64,000 bases of DNA from Baylisascaris procyonis (Eukaryota; Nematoda; Chromadorea; Rhabditida; Ascarididae), in contig JAZARR010000074.1 of the NCBI GenBank assembly GCA_037389465.1, positions 310,001-374,000 on the forward strand, read 5' to 3'. The notes beneath the pieces are model-generated. The model was not told where the DNA came from. It worked only from the letters and a program-made list of their open reading frames with translations, and made no database searches. Positions 40,301 through 51,552 of the stretch are shown piece after piece. The translations under genes were made by a program, and so were the position numbers. Position 1 is the stretch's first letter, and the number at the start of each line of letters is the position of its first letter.

Positions 40301-42037
40301 CAATGCTTCAATGATCAAGGAAATCAGTTCAATCCGTACGTCCGTTCCTCCTATACACATACGTTTATGTGCTATATTTCACGCATATTCGCACTTTTGA
40401 ATGCCATAACATGAACGTTTTTTCCTATCCACCATTATTAAGCAATCTGAAAAGGTCTTAGGAAGGCTGGTTCGACATACTTTTCAGAACAAGAAACTGA
40501 TCGGAAATTTCTAGCTAATGCATTCAACTCCACGCAAATTTCATGCAGAAAACAATTGTTTCCCATCATAATCAATGAATGGACGACCCCCTCCCCCCTC
40601 CCCCTTCCCAAAAAGTCGACTTGGAATGAAGTGATAGTGCATCACTATTACCAGCAAAGTCGATGTAGCATTCCAATTCTGTTTTTTTTTTGTATGAAAT
40701 ATGGAAGTGAAAAGTTTTCTGAAATTATAAAATAATGAAAGAGGTATGAATAAAGCTTTTTCGATAAAGATTGATGAGCGTGTCAATAAGATCTGAACAT
40801 GTCCAACGGTGATCGAGGATTTTACCGAGCATGTTTCATGCCTTCGAACAACATGAGAAATTTTTACTCAGGCGCGTGCATTGACTCATATCTATGAATT
40901 TGTGATTTTGGTGCAAAAAATGCATAAAACGAACAGCTAAGAGAATGAAACTATTCTCATATGAGTGTGCCAAAGTAAGCGCAGTGGAGGTGAATATGAG
41001 ACAAAACTAAGACAGGATCGCGGCAGTATGGCGTAAGAAAGAAAATGATTGGAATCTTCGTAGGACGACAAATGAATAGACAATTTTAAACGGATAGAAT
41101 AGATGTTTTATGTGGAAAAAGAAGCAAAACGCAAAATAGCAAATACATCGGTAAAGGAAGTGAAAGGAAGCTTCCAAAAGAAACTTGCAATTGGCAATTA
41201 CCAAAGTAGAGCACTGTTGCGTATACTTCTTTGCTAGGATTGCTCCCAAAATGGCCTTTTGCTTTAATGGTATTAAGATGTGGGCGAAGCAAAACGATCA
41301 TGAATCAGTTCAGATGATTGTTAATCGAGACAGAATTGACAACCCCTATCCCTTCACGATTCGCACAGTTAGAACGGCTAATGGCCAATGCTCGCATGTT
41401 CACCAGACTTTGCTGAAAGACAAATGGATATATAATCGATGTGAACGAGAACCACCTAAATTTGAACTGTTTCACTATAGGATCTAGCACATCTCAGCAT
41501 CAAGGTCACAACAATGATAATACATCAGTGTTAGTTCAAAAGCGGGAAAACGATAAATACAGATGTTGGCAAACATTTTGTGCTGAAATAACGCAGCATG
41601 CAGTACTAGAATAGGATTCAGTTCGGTCAGTGAAGCTTCAGCTGTCATCAATTAGCCATCTCCATGCTGAAGACGTTTTCAGATAAAAGCATCATTAAAA
41701 CTTATTCAATAGTAAACACGAAAACAATGATGCAAGGATATTTTCCCAGCTGTAAAAACCAAATAAAGACAGATTAACATCGAAGTGGAAAATGAAGATT
41801 GCTGCATTTCGTGCTCTGCAATTAGCAATGTGCTTATTTTATTGCAAAAAAGTGATAACTGCTGCGCCCATTAATGACACTTTGATGAACTTGCAAAAAT
41901 ACAGACAAAGTTGCAGCGCGGTATTTGGCAAAATAGGATCCTGTCGATGTCACATGGGAGGTGTAACACAGTTTTAAATTCGTCGCTGCATCTCACACTC
42001 AGGAATAGCCAGAGTTTTGAATTCCTGACACATGAAG

Positions 42038-42083
42038 GGGGCTTTATTCAGTAAATGGGCGCAGTGCTGCGTTTGAAAGCCCC
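42038..42083. repeat. Small nested inverted repeat
   Basis: Outer arms GGGGCTTT (42038-42045) and AAAGCCCC (42076-42083) enclose inner arms CGCAG (42060-42064) and CTGCG (42067-42071). A motif reading GAAT(T)CCTGACACA occurs on both sides of the structure, which suggests the remnant of a short repeat element. Confidence 0.45.
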
Positions 42084-43559
42084 ACTTTAGTGAATCCTGA
42101 CACACGATAAGTTGGAAGAGTTTCGGGATTGGCGGCTGTGAACGCAAGCAAAAGTGCGGTTGGGAGGTGAAGTTTCGATTAGTGCGTGGCGCATTAATAA
42201 GACTACCGGCTTCACCACCTTTTTGATCTTTAATAATTGTATGTTTCAGGTGTTAGTGCTGTGCACACTGAAAACACAACTTTGCCACTATTTGCGGAAC
42301 ACTGCGCCCGCGGCGATTCAAGGCTATATTATGTTCTCGAGCGCCTGCTGCAGCAAGAAAATTAAAACCGTGGGACAGTTTCTGATTACCTGCCCTGGAA
42401 AAGGTCATAAGTTTGCATCATATTTTGTCGAGGAATTTCAGCATTTGTCGGGGAAACGCCGTTTCTTCAACTGCATTACTGAAACAAAATCACTTTGTTC
42501 GTTGAAAAAGAATCTGTTACTATTGATGCAAATGCAGAAATGGATTAATATCGGCTAACTCCTGGCTATTGCCATGTCTAGATTCTGAAATTGAATATGC
42601 AAAGTCTATTCAGTAATCAGCGGATTGAGCTGACTTTCGATTTTTTATTTCCTCATAGGTATGCCTATAACAGCCAAATTACATCAAATCCAAATAGAGC
42701 CGAGAATTATGTCCAACTTGGATGGATTATGACAACCAGACACAGTGCATAATTTCTTAGCAAATGCGATGACGACGGAAAGCCAAGCCGAACGCAAATG
42801 TATGGACACATCGAAGACGTAGAACATTCAACTTAGCATAGGAGACCGCATAAAAACAGAAAATAGTTTGGGGCGCCTCAAACGCTCTCTAAGGCATAGT
42901 TATCGATCTGTGAGAGGTGTCGTGAGAAAGAAAACAAAAAAGCTCTGAGAGCGTCTAAAGTAAATTGATGGAAAACTGAAAGCGAAACCTCGATACAAAT
43001 AAAATATCTTGCAATGGAAAGGAAGCGGATCAGCTGCACGTCAATCGTGTGGGTTTATTTCGACCTACTCATAGTTAGGAAATTCATGCTGAATTCTCCA
43101 CTTGCCAAATTCAAATTTTCTTCATCAACCGTCGAGGTTCGAAATGAAGCAAGCATGAATTTAGTGTAAAAAGGATTGACATGAGGCTCTGATGTGTCGC
43201 TCAAGGGACCACGAAGGTTCCCTACTGGCAAAAAAAATATAGCATTCGAATACTGTATTCATAGATCAAGTGATCAATATCAATGATAAAAGCATACACA
43301 AAGCTGGCTTGTTTAAACCCCATTGGGTATAGACGAGATGCTATCGGCCGTAAAGTGGGCACATATTTTTAGGCATACTTAAGCACAAAAACACGCAACT
43401 TTTTTCAAGTTCTGTGGATGGATTCAAAAGTTGGTGTGGACGGGGCCACCATACATTTAAATTAAAATACACCAAATTCGTAGCTGCAGTTTCAGTATCT
43501 GGGGAATCCAACCAACGGACAGACGCATGCATACTGGTGTTTAGAAGATGACACCAGTC

Positions 43560-43720
43560 ATGTGAAACGGTAAATCATATCCCACGCGAGCGGAGGGCCT
43601 TTTCGCCTCTGCGAGGGCCTCGCGACGGGGGGGGGAGGGGAGGTCGAGTTTTCAGAATCCCCAGCGGGACGTCCAGAGAGTGGAGTCCTCCGCAGAGGTT
43701 GGAGGTTGGAAAACGCCGAG
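43560..43720. repeat. GC-rich dispersed repeat fragment
   Basis: This patch is strikingly GC-rich for the window and contains GCGAGCGGAGGGCC, GCGAGGGCCTCGCG and a run of nine G. Part of it recurs in inverted orientation at about 48870-49020 (AGGCCCTCGCCGAG), so it appears to be a dispersed repeat rather than a gene. Confidence 0.45.
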
Positions 43721-45945
43721 TTCTGCTACGAGAGTTTTCACATCTTTCACAGCATTGTGCTGTATCACTTTCGTAGGAGGTTGCAATAGGAATAATTTTC
43801 GAAAAGTTGCAGTCTTGGCATATCTTTGGCAACTCGTTAATAGAGAAATCGCGGCTGAAGCCCAAGAAGTGTATTTTTGCCAAACGCAGTTCCTGCTTTT
43901 CTAAATGCAGTGGCAGCAAAATTCTAAGAACTGCTTATGAAGAAATGTTACTGGCTTCCGCGGTCAGAATGAGGGAAGACGTGGTAATGTTTAGTTTCGT
44001 TGGGATAAGCAAATGTACTGAAGGCCATTTTCTTTGCAAAAGTGATAGGAAGTGAGATGAAAAGGGGTGTGCGTTTCTAACCTGTGTGTTACGTGGTGAA
44101 GTCGTAAGGATGAGTGTATTTCAGCTTTGTTTTTGTTGTTGTTCCTAATTCTCGAAATTGGTACTATGTTACATATCGTCTGCGCATCCGGCTACTTCTC
44201 CGGCAGAGGAGATTTTCTCGACACCAGAGAGGGAAAAAGTAAGGAAGGAAAGGATGGGACAGCAAACTGCGAAACCTCGGCAAGAGTGGGTTTTTCTTTG
44301 AGCACCGTGAGGATTACACAGGTCTGCATAAACGCTATGTCGCAAAGCTTCTTCATATGGTACGAGTTTTTTCGTTCATTCGAGACATGCTTTCATCTCA
44401 CATCGAGGGTTTCCGCTATGGTTTTTGATGTGTCCATATTATCTCGGTGTCATCATTCATGATAAACTGTTGCTCCTGTGGTGTACATGTGCACAACGTT
44501 GCCTTCCAGTGTTTCTCATACCAACACACCACGTCATGCAAACTTCTCATGTTCTGTGACTTAATGGGGAATTCTTTTTTCAGCTTGCCACCGCAAAATT
44601 CCAGCTTCCAAAATCCCTCACAGAGATGACGAAAACCATCCGAGCACCAAGGGAGGGGCGGGGGGAAGGAGATTGCGGTGAACTCAGAACGTTAAATTGC
44701 ATAAATGCAGACACAGTGTCTAAAAATGCGCTCTGCGGATTCAGCCGGCAAAAGCGCAGAAAGGTATGCCGGGAAAACAAGGCCTTCACTCGTTGTTTTT
44801 GTCATTTAAACTAGGCGTTCTTAAATACATAAAAAATGAACTTCCGTAACGACATAAATTTATTATGTTCAAAATATTTTTGCACTAATGGAAGGCAGAA
44901 AAGGAAACAAAAGCAAAAAAGCCAACACTCACTGGATCTGAGACTCAGATTGCCTGAGAGGTGCCAAAAACTGCTGCATTGAAGCACACGAGGAAGGATA
45001 TTTGTGTCTATCTCTGCCTTAAGATAATATTTTATCAACCCTGAATATTGCATAATACACCAGCAGCAACGCAACCGATCAGCAGCTGATAGTTGCTAGA
45101 GAAGAGTAAGCCCGAACACAACGTGTGATCCTGCCCTTTGCAACGTTCCAAACACTAATTAGTACAACATTCACTGATGCCACTTCAGTGGGAAAGAACC
45201 GACGAAAGGATGAAATGGTCATGTTGCCGAAGAACACTTGCCCAAAACTGGAGACTAGTTTTGATGAACCCTTGAAACGAGCTTAGGCATATACTGAACG
45301 ACATGGGCATTCAGCAGTCACGATATGACGTCTAACGGGTTGTACTATTCTCCAGTGTTACTCCATGAGATTGGAAGAGAACGCTAATAAAATTCACTCT
45401 CCACCAAAATATTCAAAAGCATGTGCTAGTGATAGCCAACTTTGCTGGACATCGCGAGTTTTCCAGAATGCGCCAAAATTAGTTCGGCTTTCAACTTTAT
45501 TCTCATAGGGAGTGTTGATTTCTTCTTTCATTATTAGCCCTAACCGCATGTAGAAATCGAGGATACGCAGTTAGGATGGTAGAGATGGAAGGCTGCACGT
45601 CGAACGATGTGCATGTGGCTTTTGCACCTGTGTAGAGCAAGGAAGGAAAGAATGGTTAAAACCCCTTCAATGAACAAAGCATTGCATTCAATAAGATTAT
45701 ACAACTGCATTCTGTGATGATCAACAATCAAAGCGGTCGCAATTGCAGTAAATCGAACATTAGTGGCCAACAAGTCACTCATTTAAATGGTCCACCGAGT
45801 TAGCAGTAAACAGTGAAACAGAAATCTGCAAACAATTATATTATCATATATAATTGTTGAGCAGTAAAAAGCATCACTGTGAGTTTTGTTCAGTTTCAAC
45901 CACCTCAAAATGACAAATAATTTCGACTCAGTTAGAAATTTTAAC

Positions 45946-46007
45946 AAGAAGAGAATCCGTTTTTTCAGCTAATCGTTAGATTAGCCGAAACAACGGATTC
46001 TCTTCTT
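45946..46007. repeat. Near-perfect hairpin, 29-base arms with 4-base loop
   Basis: The arms 45946-45974 and 45979-46007 pair with only two mismatches around the loop GTTA. The outer 16 bases (AAGAAGAGAATCCGTT against AACGGATTCTCTTCTT) and the inner seven (GCTAATC against GATTAGC) pair perfectly. It lies about 250 bases downstream of the P450 stop codon, on the same side as its 3' UTR would be. The loop is too tight for a usual microRNA precursor. It could be a foldback repeat or an RNA 3'-end structure. Confidence 0.7.
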
Positions 46008-46257
46008 CAACAGTTGTGGCCTTGAACATATACAATAAAATTTGCATAATTTTTTAGAATCTAGCAATTATGCATATTTCCTGAAAGGCAAAAGTGTTTA
46101 GCAGTTCCCAGCGAATTTCTTTTAGAAGAAAGAGAATTACGGAAGAGCTGTTTTCTTCCTTATGAAGAAGTGAGCTACTGCACTAAGAACGGCAATCGCT
46201 AGGTAATCTAACTCGCTGTGTTCTCTTTTCCAGTTTCCATTGGAACGGACGAGGCGT

Positions 46258-46547
46258 TTAGAGTATTCCAAAGACTAAATCTGGTGAACAGCACTGATCG
46301 CTAGGGCTGAGCATATAATGCTGCACAATACGCGTTATCACAAGGAACAGCTCCGTTCTTGCAATCGGCTCGCCAGCGCATCGTCGTTTACCCATTGCGA
46401 ACGGAATGTGATTGTCGAGCGCTTCCTTCCTGAGCGCCGGTGGTTTCTGAAATCTGTCTAGAAATCGTTCCGGACGGAAATGGCTTGCGTTTGGAAAGTA
46501 CTTCTCGCTGCTTAGCATACTTGTTATTTGTGGTAGTACTGTAGTAC
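46258..46547 (-). CDS. P450 last exon: PERF and haem-binding loop
   Basis: The frame starts TTVLPQITSMLSSEKYFPNA and contains FRPERFLD (the meander PERF) and FAMGKRRCAGEPIARTELFL. The last is a full match to FxxGxRxCxGxxxAxxE with the haem-ligand Cys. It ends DLVFGIL and TAA at 46258. The same frame beyond the stop reads TPRPFQWKLEKR, which is what a normal P450 C-terminus looks like, so the stop appears to have removed about 12 or more residues. Confidence 0.88.
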
Positions 46548-47370
46548 CTATAAATGGCCGCACAATCTGTTCTGTAGCAGCTGGTAATGCAGAACACCGA
46601 ATGCTCAATGAATATTTAGCAATTCCTGGCCATTTCCTAAATAATATGCATCGCAATGAAGTAAAGCTTTCTAGAAATTAGAGCAACAAAGATACTTTAT
46701 ATATGAGTAAAGGAAATGATGAAAAATTGATGCTGCGAGTGTATGAGCAGGGATTGAATCATATTTATAATGCAGCAGTTGCGCAAGAAACATCTTTATG
46801 ATATATGCCATTAATGATTGGAGAGCGCATATAGGCGTCGAAGTGAGTGGTTGCTGCGGATTATTTCGCTTGAAAGTGTTGTGATTGTTGTGGAGATCAA
46901 CGAAATTCCCATGGGTTGCCCTATGGATAGGCAACGCCCTTTGCAAAATGCACACTTATTCTGATTGATTATCAACGAATGACAAGATGAGTGTACACAA
47001 GGGAGTTGCAATGGACATCAAAAATCTCACTCGGTTTTGCAGATGAGAATATGTGAGTGTATTGCTACGTATGAACATCAGGCCCTCGTTTCGGTAGGAC
47101 AAAAATATTGCCTGAGAAGGCTTTGTAGGGACAGATATCATTTCAACAAACTGCAATAACTGCCAGGAGGATTGTCATAGGTATAGGCCATTAGAAGTTG
47201 AACAAGATTAGTAGCAGCAGAGGAAGTGCTAACTAATTCGATAATTTCATGTCTCGACTAATGGTCACTGATTAGAGCATATAAGCATCGCGGCAATCAA
47301 ATTAATTGTGATTGCAGCCAAGACTGCATAGTAGAAACAAATCCTTATCGTTTCGAAATGGTTAGCCGAC

Positions 47371-47557
47371 CTTTGGGTATCGTCACACCTCCAATTGTTG
47401 TATCGCAAGTTGTCTTATGAAAAACGTTGAAGGTAACGACATTTGCAACGCGTTGTATTCCGTGAATAGTGGCCATGCAAAAGGACAGCATTTGCCGATC
47501 TGCCATCGTTATGTGCCTTTCGCCAATATTTTCCTTTATTTCCTCATACATCCGACG
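47371..47557 (-). CDS. P450 exon: J-K helices with ExxR changed to GxxR
   Basis: The frame RRMYEEIKENIGERHITMAD continues to ATIHGIQRVANVV and KTTCDTTIGGVTIPKG. It is phase 0 on entry and phase 1 on exit, and it joins exactly to the last exon (GTTVLPQ). The K-helix motif, normally EIQR, is GIQR because the codon is GGA. The Arg of the following KTTRD motif is Cys (TGC). Both changes are single transitions from the expected codons. The donor AAAG|GTCGGC is weak. Confidence 0.85.
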
Positions 47558-48585
47558 CTGAATTCGTACAAAACAATGTCAACAACTGTACAAATCATTT
47601 CATCAATCATAGAAACATGCAACTTATATTAGCTCCAGTCAGTATGTGTAAAATGAACAGCAACGATATAATCATGTAGAGTTACACCTACAATGACACA
47701 TCAGAGGTGGTGAATAATGCTTGTCTAAAGTACTAGCAAACGAAATCATCCAGAGCGAATCAACTCTCCGACCTATTCGCTACTCGCCAAAAACTGAGTG
47801 CACTGAGTAGCTCACAACTATTTGAAGTTTCACAGGTATGGCTGCATCAATAAGAAAACAAATGCTATCATGAATACGTCATGGTCGAAAGTTGTGGGAC
47901 AAAATTTTGCACGCATCTCTGCTAGCAATAATATATCGCATCTTAGATGTGTGCTTGTATTTTTGATTTTCTGCATATATACAGCGCATGGAAAGGAAAT
48001 AACTGAGTAAAAACGACAAAATTGTTCCGCACTTTTGCATCTCCAATTTGCATTCTCTCTGCTGGGGCTATATAAAGGTGAGAACTAGCCTTGCTTATTG
48101 CGGCAATCCTGCATCCCTTAAGAGCGTCGTCGAAATGCGAAAGTAAGTGTCTCGTTTCGCAGTCGACGACCACATTTGTAAAATGAATGCCTGTAATCGC
48201 TTGGAAGGCGGGTTCTCGTGTCTTGGAGCGTAAATGCTGCTTCGTAAATCTCGACTCTGATCAACTTAAAATCCTAATATCAATTCTACATCTAATGTCA
48301 ATGACTGCTGCATAACTTTGCTTGAGATAGGTCAACTGAGTTACGTGCGCTAAACTAGCTGCCCTATAATTTTGAACTGAAAGCGTAAATCTTCTGCATG
48401 TCCATGTTCTGGTGGGAGTAAGCGAGGAGGGGGAAAGGGTTCAGCTTTGTGTGTCTCTTGCAGGATCCCAGACGTAAGCGGCTCCAACTGTCAAACTCTT
48501 GCTCACGACATCTCATCGAGCTGATGAAATTCGTAAAAGGTACCAAACTTAAGAGAACATAATTTAGCTTTGCAAGCAGACTAAC

Positions 48586-48697
48586 CTGGACGTCAGTGTG
48601 GGCAGTTATAAGCAGCAAACCCCATCGAATGGTAGTGGCGGCCGTTTCCATGTCAGCCAACCAGAAATCCGTTGTCACATTCAGCAAGTTAGCCTCA
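48586..48697 (-). CDS. P450 exon: I-helix
   Basis: After a CTTATAG acceptor the frame reads EANLLNVTTDFWLADMETAA and continues TTIRWGLLLITAHTDVQ to a CAG|GTTAGT donor. This is the oxygen-binding I-helix. The usual [AG]Gx[DE]T[TS] signature is ADMETA here: the conserved Gly is Asp and the final Thr/Ser is Ala, while the acid-Thr pair is kept. Confidence 0.85.
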
Positions 48698-48869
48698 CTA
48701 TAAGCAAGTGGAACATTAACAGCAATTAAAAGCCACGCACAACCATATCCAAAAAATGAGCGAGTAGGACAGGAAATAGTTCAAAGAACACCTATTTTTT
48801 GAAGAGCGTTAAATAATGCAGCGATGCTGGAGCATTCTGTGAGGAACATGGAGTAAGGAAGGGGATCTC

Positions 48870-49025
48870 GTAGAGAAAGGCCCTCGCCGAGACCTCCGCT
48901 ATGTAATGTGATGAATGGAAGCTTCCTTGCTTGGAAGGACTCTGGTGATAGAGCTTTCCGCTGCAAGAACCCTCCACGGAGGTGCGAGGTATCTAGAGCC
49001 CTCGCCGAGGCCTTAGAGGAGGCGG
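48870..49025. repeat. GC-rich dispersed repeat, two copies of one motif
   Basis: The motif CCCTCGCCGAG occurs twice within 100 bases, beside CTCCGC and GGAGGCGG. It is related to the patch near 43.6 kb in reverse orientation. It lies in a P450 intron between candidate exons 49646-49533 and 48697-48586. Confidence 0.45.
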
Positions 49026-49532
49026 AACGCTAGAAAAGCTTGTTTTTATCAGGAAATTGCTCATGCTATTGCGCTCTATTTTGTTTGCATGGAATAGCTC
49101 TGTGAGGAGCCTTCTACTGACCCATAGAATTTTATTCAGAATGTTGAAAGTTCCACTTTCTCGTGGTCATTATCTAATTCAAGGAAGTTAAGTCGGCAGA
49201 CCTCACAAACGATCAAGCAATGCTGTTTGAAATTTTTCAAAGATATTTTGCGGGTATTCAAAAACACGAGAGCGGTATAGTCTGCTTAAGCAGGAAGCTG
49301 TTGCAATGAGCATAATAAGCGTACTCTTTTCAATTTTATATGGGTTGACCTTCTGAGTACAGGAAAAAGTTTTTCTCATGACTGCTTTTGCCTAAAATTC
49401 ATGATTAGAATCGGCAAATTCCAGAAATCTCATTCAACGTACTGCAGCCGAAATTTTAGTGACGAAATGGATTGGAGTAATCCCGTGCTAGTCACTGTCA
49501 AGATGTTTCTATGAGCATTGGCAATGCGTTAC

Positions 49533-49646
49533 CTTCATCACAGGATATGCCGAATGTTCCGAGAACTTTGTCTTTTTGGAATACTCTTCCTCATATTTCT
49601 TAAGTTTTAATTTCTTTCGAGTGCTGATGATTACATCATGCGTATT
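49533..49646 (-). CDS. P450 exon 5 (candidate): G-H region
   Basis: The frame NTHDVIISTRKKLKLKKYEE followed by KFSEHSAYPVMK resembles the G to H segment of nematode P450s, where a basic stretch precedes an F-[ST]-x-A-[FY]-x-x-x-M-K motif. Borders would be TTCAG at 49647 and AAG|GTAACG. The donor is phase 0 while the I-helix exon needs phase 2, so either a small exon is missing or the gene is broken here. Confidence 0.4.
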
Positions 49647-51547
49647 CTGAACTTCTTTGCAATCAACTCTCCTCCTTAACTCGGAGGGAGGAGGAAGGGT
49701 GGAGTCGTCCACGTATTACCCGAGTGGCAAGATTAATCGACAGCCACGTATCATTGCTGTTGCACTATAGCCTACATCTGGTTGAAATTCGCTTCATTTT
49801 TGCTGTTTGCTTCAGGGGTTGTACCACAGAAGATATCAAAAGTAAGATACAAGGCTTCCTGAGAATTTTAATCCCTGACAGTTCGCTCTCCACCACATCC
49901 CACCATCAGTGCATTCTGGGAACCACACAACTTTCATTGCAGAAAGTTTATTTTTTGATAGTTAAACGAGCTGCTGATATCCAGTATGAATTCTTTCTTT
50001 CTCACATTATTGTGCACCCTTGCTTTGAAACCACGTGATAAACCGATACAAACGTTGAAAATGATTATTTCTATGCGTTTCTCAGCCTTTTCACACTTTA
50101 CCTTTAACTCACAGCCTTCAGCAAGGCGCAACACCTAAGCTTAAATAAATGGACCAACAGCCGGAAATCGCATGTGAAGAATTTTGTCCTACCTATGTCG
50201 TCACGCATCAAACCACCTTGTTTCGAGAATGAACACTCCCTTTCTAGTTTCCAGCGAATAATGTCTATGACTCAACTGTTTATTGAATGTATTTCAGTCA
50301 GAACTGCTATCTCCAAGTAACGCTGTAAGAGGAAAGATTACTAAAAACCAGAATAAACATACGAAAATGAGTTGAGAGTGTTGGTCTGCCTCCTCCTGTG
50401 AATTTCCTAAATGAACGCACAATAGAATCAATGTTAACGTTAACACCATCATATGTCTAGCGGATTGCTCAATAACATCGGTACAACTAGAGGAAAGGTG
50501 AGATGAACGAGCAAATGTGACAGAGTGGTCGATGGAACGATTTATTCCTTGTTTCCTCGTTCACCAGAAACATTTTGAAAATTGCTAGCAGATAGGAAGC
50601 ATCTGCAAAAGCTCATCCCTCCATTCACAAAAATTCTTCACCAAGAGTCAGTTCATCATTAAGCTTTAACCAAAGCTGTTTGAATGGTGGAAAGTGTATG
50701 CAAATTTTAAAGCATTGCAAGTTCGCAAAGGTTCATAAAAGTGTGCATAGTAAATGCAACGGAAATGAAATACTATGCGTATTGACGAAAAGGGAATGGA
50801 GACTGTCAGGGAGAAGAATATCGTAACGGGTAGCTTGAGCCGTTGACCTAGCTAGCGAGATCATTACTAAATCTAAGCACCTTAAGTGGACCACGCCAAT
50901 CATTTCTATAATTTAGCCCCTCCACTACGACGGCGGAAAGCCTTTCGGTTCTATTTAAAAAATTCATTTTTTCAGCCCAACTATGTTCTTGTAAACACTT
51001 TTTTGGCATATTTTGATGATGACTGATCATAAATCACATCACAAAGAAAGACTTCCCCTTGAAAATTTATACGATAGAAACCTGAATGCACATCGTCAAT
51101 GACAGAAAAGATGCATAGAAAATGATCATATATTGAGGAAATTCACAGGAGATTTTTATTTAAAAAAATCTCTTTAAAAATTGATTAAGAAATAAAATCT
51201 ACTTTTTTTCTGTTAGATAGAAAGTCACTCGGAAAAATCTTGAAGGAAGACCACTCCAAATTTTCATGAAAGGAGGAGAATATATGCGAAAACTTTTCTA
51301 TCGAGGTACCTATCGCATTTCTTTGCTATTCTAATTTACTGTGCATTTCAGGAGCAGAATTTTTGTTTCATGTGTGCTTAACACTTAAAATGACAGTTGA
51401 TCACAAAAGGTGTTCCAGAAAGCTAACCGGTACTAGAAAACATTATGACCTGGAGGTAGGCCGCAACAAACGCATCAGGCTCCTAATTCAGGTTCAGGTT
51501 CTTCTTTCCTTTTTGATCTGTTCGCCAACATAGGTGAGCAACTCGAT
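49647..51547. other. P450 intron sequence left of the retrotransposon
   Basis: No supported exon or repeat is seen here. Short open frames are present but show no P450 pattern. The stretch should be part of the same large intron as 59239-60109. Confidence 0.5.
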
Positions 51548-51552
51548 AGCAA
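51548..51552. other. Target-site duplication, left copy (AGCAA)
   Basis: AGCAA directly precedes the 5' LTR and is repeated at 59234-59238 directly after the 3' LTR. This shows an intact integration rather than recombination between copies. Confidence 0.9.

Larger units (their letters stand above)
26638..45945. other. Gene-poor interval, no supported gene
   Basis: About 19 kb lies between the nca start and the P450 end. The open frames here are short, lack recognisable domains and show no consistent splice pattern. The longest, at 29458-29859 plus (133 codons) and 42154-42558 plus (134 codons), resemble no family I know. The interval holds (TA)n tracts, the foldback at 28338-28500 and several G- or C-rich tracts. 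It probably carries regulatory DNA for nca and decayed repeats, but the sequence alone does not show which. Confidence 0.6.

Noticed and set aside
42154..42558. 134-codon plus-strand open frame
   Set aside because: It has no recognisable domain or signal, no supporting neighbours, and lies in a gene-poor AT-rich interval.
43341..43532. Minus-strand frame with WLDSPDTETAATN, echoing the P450 I-helix WLADMETAAT
   Set aside because: Similarity covers only a few residues with an offset. Flanks on both sides show no P450 pattern, so it is treated as coincidence.
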